A DNA stretch of 16,930 bases, taken from assembly GCA_021413405.1 (NCBI GenBank), contig JAIOQL010000083.1, positions 1-16,930 of the forward strand, given 5' to 3'. The DNA is from Leptospira sp. (lineage in GTDB: Bacteria; Spirochaetota; Leptospiria; Leptospirales; Leptospiraceae). The notes below the pieces were generated by a model. It searched no databases. It was given only the letters and a program-made list of their open reading frames with translations, and was not told where the DNA came from. Shown here one piece after another: positions 7,597-14,192 of the stretch (position 1 is the first letter of the stretch; every line of letters starts with the position of its first letter). The position numbers were made by a program, and so were the translations under genes.

Positions 7597-8850
7597 ATGA
7601 TATTCGGAATTATTATTTTATTTCTCCTGGATCTACCGGTTTTTCCGATTGATGACCAGTGCAGGAATCCCGTTTCATACAGGTTTTACTCAAAGGATGA
7701 CATTCTCTTTTACACACATTATTTTTTTCCGGATTACTGTAGTTCAAACTCACAAGGGAATTTTTCGGAGAGCCGGGACATAGGCAGGAATTCATCGTTT
7801 GTCAGACCCTTTGAAGAAAAAGAAATTTACCGGAACAGAATTCCGGAGACAGCGGGATATTTTATCGATTATTGTCTTGGAGAAATCAGGAATATTTCAC
7901 TCAAAGAAAGAAACGTTTCACTGGATATTTTCACTACCATTGATCCCGAATACCAGAAATTCATAGAGGATCGGGCGAAGATCCACTTCATAGAGAAAAA
8001 AAAACAGGATTCATCAAAGCAGCCTTTTGATTTCAGGAACACTGAAATTGCAGCAATAGCGCTTGACGTAACAACGGGTGGAATCCGGGGAATGATCGGA
8101 GGAAAAAATTATTCAGCTGAAAATAAATATAACCGTGCAGTGAGTAGCCGCCGCCAGATTTCTTCCACAATCAAGCCTTTTCTCTACGCACTCGCAATAG
8201 AAAGCAAGGGTTTTCTCCCTGATTCTCTTTTTGAAGATAAACCTGTTTCGATGTTGGACAGGGAAGGGTTGTCGTGGAAGCCGAAAAATTTCTATCCATA
8301 TTATCTCGGAAAAGTAACACTCAAGAAGGCTATTGTTGTTTCGATAAATACTGTGGCTGTCCAGCTGATCCAGATGACAGGAGTTCATGAAATGGCTGGA
8401 CTTTCCAGGAGGATTTTTGGGATCGAAGAAGTTTCACCAGGTAACCGGATTATGGATAATCCCTCACTTTCCCTTGGTTCAATCGATTTAACTCCTCTTG
8501 AATTGGCTGCCGGATACCTGGTATTGGCTAACGGAGGAATCCGGACTCCCGTTTTTTCAGTCCGCAGGATATCAGACAGGAAAGGAGTTACGTTAGCCGA
8601 CTTTGAACCTGTTTCTGGAGATAGAATGAAAAGAATATTTTCAAGGACCACAGTTTCGATGATCATTGATTTTCTTAAAACAGTAGTTACTGAAGGCACA
8701 GCAAAAGAATTTTACAGACGTAATCTGGATTTTGAAATCGCAGGGAAAAGCGGTTCATCTCCTTCTGACTCCTGGTTTGCAGGGTTTACAACAGATACAA
8801 TCGACTTCAACTGTGAAAATAAATATGCCCTGAGGTTACATGGAAAATGA
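7597..8850 (+). CDS. Transpeptidase-only penicillin-binding protein (class A-like, no GT51 domain)
   Basis: This 417-residue exported peptidoglycan cross-linking enzyme has a hydrophobic N-terminal segment (MIFGIIILFLLDLPVF), then about 80 unassigned residues. Next is YFIDYCLGEI...LDIFTTIDPEYQKF, the linker that normally joins glycosyltransferase and transpeptidase domains in class A PBPs. The transpeptidase domain has STIK (S190-K193), SIN (249-251) and KSG (384-386). The N-terminal GT51 glycosyltransferase found in class A PBPs is missing, and there is no room for it because the gene begins at the end of dacA. The C-terminus is short, ending about 30 residues after KSG. ATG 7597 would overlap the inferred true dacA stop as ATGA; the last 11 bases overlap bpt. 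It may be a natural monofunctional enzyme or a relic of a bifunctional one. Confidence 0.83.
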   Translation: MIFGIIILFLLDLPVFPIDDQCRNPVSYRFYSKDDILFYTHYFFPDYCSSNSQGNFSESRDIGRNSSFVRPFEEKEIYRNRIPETAGYFIDYCLGEIRNISLKERNVSLDIFTTIDPEYQKFIEDRAKIHFIEKKKQDSSKQPFDFRNTEIAAIALDVTTGGIRGMIGGKNYSAENKYNRAVSSRRQISSTIKPFLYALAIESKGFLPDSLFEDKPVSMLDREGLSWKPKNFYPYYLGKVTLKKAIVVSINTVAVQLIQMTGVHEMAGLSRRIFGIEEVSPGNRIMDNPSLSLGSIDLTPLELAAGYLVLANGGIRTPVFSVRRISDRKGVTLADFEPVSGDRMKRIFSRTTVSMIIDFLKTVVTEGTAKEFYRRNLDFEIAGKSGSSPSDSWFAGFTTDTIDFNCENKYALRLHGK

Positions 8851-9598
8851 GGAAGAGCTAAAAATTTCTGAAGAAAGAGAATGTGGATATTACGCGGGAA
8901 GAATCAGTCGCGAATCTTACATAGTTTCCTCGCCATCCATTTCCATCCCGGAACAGGAGAAACTTTTAAATGATGGATTCAGGCGATATGCAAATCTATA
9001 TTACATTCATACTTGCAGGGCATGTACCGAATGTACGAGTTATCGTATTCCGTTACGGGATGTTAAATTTTCGAAATCTCAAAGAAAGATTCTTAAACTA
9101 AATAGTAATTTAACTGTTCGCATGATCACTCCACACTCAACAACTGAGAAAGAGGAATTATATCTGCGTTATCAGTATTCACAGCATTTTCAGAAAAAAC
9201 TTCCCGAGATTTTCCGGAAAACGGAGGAATTCATACCGGAAGAAATTCTGGACAATATGTATTCCCAGATGTATTCGAATCCGTCTTCATCGGCAGAACT
9301 GGAGACTACGGATGAAAATGGCAGGTTGCTTTCATTCGCAATTTTTGACATAGCCAGGGAATCGGTATCTGCAGTTTATTCTGTGTATGACCCGCAAGAA
9401 GAAAAGCGAAGCCTGGGGGTTTTGAATATACTTAATGGAATCGAATGGTCAATTCAAAATGGCTACAAATATTTTCATCTGGGTCTTTACCTGCACGGAC
9501 ATCCGAAAATGAATTATAAAAATAAATTTGGTCCTGCCGAAATCCGCGAGCGGAATTCCGGGCTGTGGAAGCCGTTTGTTTCTACTGAGAGTATGTAA
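8840..9598 (+). CDS. bpt: Aspartate/glutamate leucyltransferase Bpt (arginyltransferase family)
   Basis: This aminoacyl-tRNA-protein transferase (252 residues) adds leucine (or arginine in ATE1 relatives) to proteins with N-terminal Asp or Glu. This tags them for ClpAP/ClpS degradation in the cytoplasm. Family features are visible in order: an N-terminal ECGYY segment, LLNDGFRRYANLYYIHTC, the cysteine cluster CRACTEC, YRIPLRDVKFSKSQRKILK, and the C-terminal GNAT-like part with YKYFHLGLYLHGHPKMNYK and a final LWKPF. The length is normal for bacterial Bpt. ATG 8840 lies 11 bases inside the end of the upstream PBP gene, with GAGG 4 bases upstream, so the two are probably translationally coupled. 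The Leu specificity is inferred from bacterial family membership rather than shown by the sequence. Confidence 0.87.
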   Translation: MENEEELKISEERECGYYAGRISRESYIVSSPSISIPEQEKLLNDGFRRYANLYYIHTCRACTECTSYRIPLRDVKFSKSQRKILKLNSNLTVRMITPHSTTEKEELYLRYQYSQHFQKKLPEIFRKTEEFIPEEILDNMYSQMYSNPSSSAELETTDENGRLLSFAIFDIARESVSAVYSVYDPQEEKRSLGVLNILNGIEWSIQNGYKYFHLGLYLHGHPKMNYKNKFGPAEIRERNSGLWKPFVSTESM

Positions 9599-9689
9599 TA
9601 ATAAAGAAAATTTTTTTTCGCAAAAACACCAGGACGCAAAGAAAGAGTGATTAGATCGAAGAAGGACGCCCGGGTCACCGAGATCAATC

Positions 9690-9752
9690 TGTCATTCTGA
9701 TGTAACGAAGAATCTGATACATAATAGATTCTTCACTATGTTCAGAATGACA
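9690..9752. repeat. 63-base imperfect palindrome (TGTCATTCTGA type)
   Basis: The left arm 9690-9715 and right arm 9726-9752 are inverted copies around a 10-base centre. The outer 11 bases (TGTCATTCTGA) and inner 9 (GAAGAATCT) match perfectly, with a bulged middle. It resembles a palindrome I recall from many unrelated environmental bacterial genomes, with arms like TCATTCTGAGC...GAAGAATCT, suggesting a REP/MITE-like element. It sits between the convergent bpt and panB genes. Confidence 0.75.
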
Positions 9753-9775
9753 ACAGGAATGATTACCTGTTTTTT
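9752..9775 (+). terminator. Rho-independent terminator downstream of bpt
   Basis: AACAGG at 9752-9757 pairs with CCTGTT at 9766-9771 around an 8-base loop, and the T run continues to 9775. It lies about 150 bases after the bpt stop, directly beyond the large palindrome, and is oriented to end plus-strand transcripts. Confidence 0.55.
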
Positions 9776-9780
9776 GTATC

Positions 9781-10531
9781 TCAGAAAAAATTCTCTTTGC
9801 CCGGAAATTTTTTATCTTTCACTTCGCTGGAGTAATTCTGAACAGCTTCTCTTGTTGTTGTGAACAGATCAGCATACTTTTTTAAAAACCTTGGATTGAA
9901 ATCTTTAATTAATCCGAGGAGATCATATAAAACCAGAACCTGGCCGTCGACTTCTCTTCCGGCCCCGATTCCAATAGTTGCGCAATTTTGTAATTCCCCG
10001 GTTATCTTTCTTCCAAGGGACTCTGGAATCATTTCGAGGTTTCTCCTGAGTCGAAATCTCTTTTCCCTGTAATCGGTGACCGCCTAACGTATGAACGGAT
10101 TGTGGGGTCAGACCTAGATGACCCATGACAGGTATCCCGATCTGGATCAGGCTCTCTGCTAATTCACAGCAAAATTCAGTTCCACCCTCGATTTTGATTG
10201 CATCACAATCAGTTTCTTTCATGACCCGTCCCGCCGAGCGTATTCCTTCTTCGATTGAGACCTGGTAACTCATGAAGGGAAGATCGCACACGATACATTT
10301 TTCAGGAGCCCCACGCCTCACTGCCCTGGCATGATAGATCATTTCATCCAATGTGACAGGTAGAGTGTTCGGATGTCCCTGGATAATCATTCCCAGAGTG
10401 TCTCCAACAAGCAGACAGTCGATTGTAGTTTCTGAAAGTATTTTTGAAAAAGTAAAATCGTAACACGTAATGACAGAAATTTTTTCTTTCTCTTCTTTCC
10501 GTTTTTTGAACAGGTTAATGATGTTTCGCAA
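9781..10531 (-). pseudogene. panB: 3-methyl-2-oxobutanoate hydroxymethyltransferase PanB with internal deletion
   Basis: PanB (ketopantoate hydroxymethyltransferase) makes ketopantoate from alpha-ketoisovalerate and methylene-tetrahydrofolate for coenzyme A synthesis. The N-terminal part is typical: VITCYDFTFSKIL, LLVGDTLGMIIQGH, IVCDLPFMSYQ, AIKIEGG, MGHLGLTPQSVHTLGGHRLQGK. After KEISTQEK the frame breaks; the C-terminal part (LEMIPESLGRKITGELQ, then ATIGIGAGREVDGQVLVLYD) continues in another frame. By comparison with E. coli PanB, about 17 residues are missing between them, roughly 50 bases. Adding 50 gives 801 bases, or 266 residues, a normal PanB length. So this is a deletion rather than a one-base slip. 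The TTG start at 10531 has a strong GAGAGG 6 bases upstream and overlaps the end of folK by 17 bases. As read, no full enzyme can be made. Confidence 0.88.
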
Positions 10532-10973
10532 AATTTTCCTCTCTAAATAACGAATAAAGCGATTCTTCTCCCATTCCGCAAATCAATTTGCGGATAAACG
10601 GTCTGGTGAAAAGAGAATGATGCGGAAGATGCAGGTTTTTTGATTGCTGAACCCTATTTCCATATGTGAGAATATCCAGATCAATTTCTCTTGGACCTTT
10701 GTCATATCGTCTTATACGGCCCAATTTAAATTCGATTCCCTGTAGAGTTTCCAGAAGATCGTTTTCAGAAAGAGAGGTTCTTATTTTAATCACAGTATTC
10801 AGGAAATCCGGTTGATTCGTAATTTCCAGTGCTTTTGTAAAAAGATTTACTGATTCTTTCAGGATGCCTATACCGGGGTGAATTGATAGTTCAAATTTTG
10901 CCTGTTCAATGTAATGTTCCTTATTCCCGATGTTTGAGCCAATGGAAATAAAGCAGATGTTATTTGAAGACAT
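10515..10973 (-). CDS. folK: 2-amino-4-hydroxy-6-hydroxymethyldihydropteridine diphosphokinase
   Basis: FolK (HPPK) transfers pyrophosphate from ATP to 6-hydroxymethyl-7,8-dihydropterin in folate synthesis. The 152-residue protein has the family motifs FISIGSNIGNK near the N-terminus, QPDFLNTVIKI, and the ATP/metal-binding GRIRRYDKGPREIDLDIL (D-x-D), then LPHHSLFTRPFI. The length is normal and the gene is intact. Its ATG lies inside the end of the DnaC-like gene (14-base overlap) and its end overlaps panB, so the three form a tight operon. Pairing folK with panB makes sense because PanB uses a folate cofactor. Confidence 0.93.
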   Translation of the reverse strand: MSSNNICFISIGSNIGNKEHYIEQAKFELSIHPGIGILKESVNLFTKALEITNQPDFLNTVIKIRTSLSENDLLETLQGIEFKLGRIRRYDKGPREIDLDILTYGNRVQQSKNLHLPHHSLFTRPFIRKLICGMGEESLYSLFREENFAKHH

Positions 10974-11853
10974 GGTCCTGGAATTTCAGCCGGTAGTCCG
11001 GACAGTCAAGATGAAGAGGTCTCGTCATTTCAAGGAGGCGTGAATAGATTCTTCCTTCTCCTTTATCTTTCCATTCAACGAGAGGGGAGTTGGATGTAAG
11101 AAGTGTCAATTTTTCTTTTTCATAGCGGGCATCTATCAGGTCGTACAATTTCGCATTTGCCCATTCCGATTCCTTTTGAACCCCGAAATCATCGATAACC
11201 AGAACATCAACATCTGCGATCTCCATTTCTATTGAACGTTCCTGTCCATGAAGTTCACTGTCTTTCTGGTAAGTATCCTTCAGTGCACTTAAAAAATCTC
11301 GGTTAATTTTAACATACCTGCACTCAGCATTGTATCTCATCATGAGCTCGTTTAGAATTACGCAGGCAAGTAAGGTTTTTCCGGAACCCGTACCTCCCCA
11401 GAGATACATACCATTCCGTCTGAAATTAGGCTCATTCCACCTATATACAAGTTCTGAAGCCCAGTCATGAGCAGCGAGCATTGTGATGACTTTGTCCCCG
11501 GTAATATCAATGTTGTCCAGAAATTTGAAACGGTATTTTGGCGGAATACAGGACTTAATGAGCATTGATTCGAGAGAATGCAGATTGTTTCTTGCATCGT
11601 GACAAAAACATGGAATCATTTTGTCGATAGCAGAGTCGTAGTCAAGGAAGGGTGGCTTTCCCTTGGAAAAACAGGTTCCACATCTTTCTGAAATGCAACT
11701 GCAAAGTGATAATACACCGGATCTCGATCCGGGAACATTTTCTTCCAGGAAAAAACCAATGCCTCCGCAGATAGGGCACGATTCTACGCCTGCCTTTTCA
11801 GTGATAAAATCAGTTAGATGCATTCGAATAGACGAAAACTCTGATTTGAGCAT
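10960..11853 (-). CDS. DnaC/IstB-like AAA+ ATPase with cysteine-rich N-terminus
   Basis: This 297-residue ATPase of the DnaC/DnaI helicase-loader family probably helps load the replicative helicase. Residues 20-85 hold several cysteine pairs (CPICGG, CSC, CGTC, CFC) that look like a zinc-binding domain. The AAA+ part has Walker A GGTGSGKT (about 152-159), Walker B VDVLVIDDFG (about 214-223), a sensor-like LLTSN, and a C-terminal arginine-rich segment RIYSRLLEMTRPLHL. No transposase is nearby, so it is unlikely to be the IstB partner of an insertion sequence; a chromosomal DnaC-type role fits better. It heads the operon with folK and panB, overlapping folK by 14 bases. The ribosome binding site is weak (GTTGAAG). 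Confidence 0.82.
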   Translation of the reverse strand: MLKSEFSSIRMHLTDFITEKAGVESCPICGGIGFFLEENVPGSRSGVLSLCSCISERCGTCFSKGKPPFLDYDSAIDKMIPCFCHDARNNLHSLESMLIKSCIPPKYRFKFLDNIDITGDKVITMLAAHDWASELVYRWNEPNFRRNGMYLWGGTGSGKTLLACVILNELMMRYNAECRYVKINRDFLSALKDTYQKDSELHGQERSIEMEIADVDVLVIDDFGVQKESEWANAKLYDLIDARYEKEKLTLLTSNSPLVEWKDKGEGRIYSRLLEMTRPLHLDCPDYRLKFQDHVFK

Positions 11854-11971
11854 ACTTCAACTAAATTTTATTTTTTCTTGAATCGGAGTTGAATGCACGG
11901 TAATTTTGAAATGGGCTGAATTTTATGTCTCCTGATTATCGGAACAATGACACTCTGCTCGGTGCTAAGCC

Positions 11972-12000
11972 TGTCGGAGTTCCGACAAAACTCCGGCTAA
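11972..12000. repeat. Palindromic repeat, copy 1 (TGTCGGA-GT-TCCGACA plus tail)
   Basis: A perfect 7-base palindrome arm pair around GT (11972-11987) is followed by AAAACTCCGGCTAA. Copy 2 at 12035-12061 is the same but for one missing base and one substitution in the tail. Read in one frame the core encodes VGVPT, a pattern I remember from spurious short peptides in Leptospira intergenic regions. Confidence 0.8.
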
Positions 12001-12034
12001 TATGCGCTGTTGTTGGGCTCAACCCCTTAAAATC

Positions 12035-12082
12035 GTCGGAGTTCCGACAAATTCCGGCTAAATACTGCAAATTTCAGCCGGA
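12035..12082. repeat. Palindromic repeat, copy 2, plus TCCGGCT/AGCCGGA hairpin
   Basis: Copy 2 of the GTCGGAGTTCCGAC repeat covers 12035-12061, 34 bases after copy 1. Its tail TCCGGCT (12053-12059) also pairs with AGCCGGA (12076-12082) across 16 bases, so the region could fold in alternative ways. Confidence 0.75.
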
Positions 12083-12218
12083 CCAGGTGCTGGACAGATC
12101 CAAATGAATTGCAAATTTTTGTCGCTATTCTTCCGTTATTGTGAAAATAAATTAGATGTCTTTTAAATATTTGTCAGTAATTGGTTTATGTTGAATTGAG
12201 ATATTCCGATATTTTGTA

Positions 12219-12245
12219 TTGAGAATAAGGTAATACTATTCTTAA
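12219..12245. promoter_or_regulatory. Near-palindrome upstream of fcpA
   Basis: TTGAGAATA (12219-12227) and TATTCTTAA (12237-12245) are inverted copies with one G-T mismatch around a 9-base centre. The element ends 27 bases before the fcpA ATG, where an operator or a hairpin in the leader would act. A partial FliA-like -10 core, CCGATA, lies at 12206-12211 but has no matching TAAA at the proper distance. Confidence 0.35.
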
Positions 12246-12272
12246 TATTGAAAGAGAGAAAGGGTGTAAGAA

Positions 12273-13187
<915 letters not shown>

Positions 13188-13215
13188 CAACAAACCTATC
13201 TCTTTCGATTTAGAA

Positions 13216-13260
13216 AATTGCAGTGACCATTGAAAACGGTCACTGCAATTCTGTTTTTTT
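13216..13260 (+). terminator. Strong rho-independent terminator of fcpA
   Basis: AATTGCAGTGACC (13216-13228) pairs perfectly over 13 bases with GGTCACTGCAATT (13238-13250) around a 9-base loop. CTG and seven T (13254-13260) follow. It is the best terminator in the window. Confidence 0.93.
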
Positions 13261-13274
13261 AAGTCTAAGTAATA

Positions 13275-14123
13275 ATGTATTCTCCAATCCTGATTTTTTT
13301 CCTGGTTATCCTTTTTGATTCCGGATATCTTTTCTCCCAGGAAGAAAATTCTCCCGGGATCATTGATTCGTCCTCTGGGGAAAAATTTTCGCATTCACTG
13401 ATTTCCGAAAGACTCCGCTCTTCCGATGTGCTATTGATCGGTGAGGAACATGATGATGTGGCCGGGCATTCTGAAAAACTGAAACTCCTTCAAAGTCTTG
13501 CAAAGAATCATTCCTTTGTCCTTTCACTTGAAATATTTGAAAAAGACCAGCAACTGATCCTCGATGAGTATCTGGACGGTCATATCCAGGAATCGAAATT
13601 CAATGAAAATATGCGGCTCTGGAAAAACTATGAATCTGCCTATAAGCCGATCGTAGAATTTGCGAAAGTGAATAAGATCAGAGTTATCGCGGCGAACACT
13701 CCGAGACGTTATGTGAATCTGCTTTCGAGGGGCGGAATGGATAAGTTGAAAAATCTCTCCAAAGCATCCAAAGCTTTTCTTCCGCCACTTTATATGATAA
13801 AACCATATATTCAAAAAGAATATGACGCGAAATTAAAATTGGCGCTCGGTGATCACATGGGAAAAGATTTTAGCTATAATACAATTCTCGCCCAACATCT
13901 TTGGGACGCCGGGATGATGGACGCAATCGCAAAGGAAGTATTCTCCGGGAACTCTAAAATTGTACATATCAACGGCCGGTATCACAGTGACGAAGGGATG
14001 GGGGTGACTCACCGCCTGAGAAAAATTGGAATAAACGTTCTGACTATTTCTATGTTGCCTGCAAAAAACAAAACAAAAGACGATAAAAAATTCGCTGATA
14101 TAATCTACTACACCGGCAAATAG
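13275..14123 (+). CDS. ChaN-like (Tiki/DUF399 superfamily) exported protein
   Basis: This 282-residue exported protein belongs to the ChaN/DUF399 family, some members of which bind haem and are linked to iron uptake; others are related to Tiki/TraB proteases. The signal peptide covers about 1-21 (ending YLFSQ, no lipobox cysteine). Superfamily motifs are visible: VLLIGEEHDDVAGH near 52-65 (the GEEHD motif), LSLEIFEKDQQ near 83-93, VIAANTPRRYVNLLSRGG, QHLWDAGMMDAIA, and IVHINGRYHSDEGMG (the late histidine motif). The ATG lies only 14 bases after the T tract of the fcpA terminator, and no ribosome binding site is seen in AAGTCTAAGTAATA. Its transcription may therefore depend on read-through. 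It ends in TAG. Haem binding is inferred from family membership only. Confidence 0.82.
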   Translation: MYSPILIFFLVILFDSGYLFSQEENSPGIIDSSSGEKFSHSLISERLRSSDVLLIGEEHDDVAGHSEKLKLLQSLAKNHSFVLSLEIFEKDQQLILDEYLDGHIQESKFNENMRLWKNYESAYKPIVEFAKVNKIRVIAANTPRRYVNLLSRGGMDKLKNLSKASKAFLPPLYMIKPYIQKEYDAKLKLALGDHMGKDFSYNTILAQHLWDAGMMDAIAKEVFSGNSKIVHINGRYHSDEGMGVTHRLRKIGINVLTISMLPAKNKTKDDKKFADIIYYTGK

Positions 14124-14165
14124 AAATACCGTTGTTTTTAGGGCGACTCTCGGTCCTGACACCAC

Positions 14166-14171
14166 TATAAT
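14166..14171 (+). promoter_or_regulatory. Possible -10 box for acs
   Basis: A perfect TATAAT lies 21 bases before the acs ATG, but no good -35 hexamer is found 16-18 bases upstream. It is a weak call because such AT-rich hexamers occur by chance. Confidence 0.3.
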
Positions 14172-14192
14172 TTCATTCTAATTCTGTTTATT

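Larger units (their letters stand above)
11854..12272. other. Divergent intergenic region of 419 bases with duplicated palindromes and fcpA leader
   Basis: It separates the minus-strand DnaC-like gene from fcpA. It holds two near-identical 27-28 base palindromic repeats (listed separately) and an AT-rich fcpA upstream region. A 60-codon reading frame at 11925-12107 runs through the repeats and has no credible protein features. A near-palindrome precedes the fcpA ribosome site. Confidence 0.7.

Noticed and set aside
7545..7600. Programmed ribosomal frameshift in dacA
   Set aside because: The only run near the junction is a short GAAAC, with no slippery heptamer and no clear stimulatory structure; a one-base loss explains it better.
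11925..12107. A 60-codon plus-strand open reading frame through the palindromic repeats
   Set aside because: Its sequence is just the translation of the repeats (VGVPT and tail), with no ribosome site, no domain and no codon bias like the neighbours.
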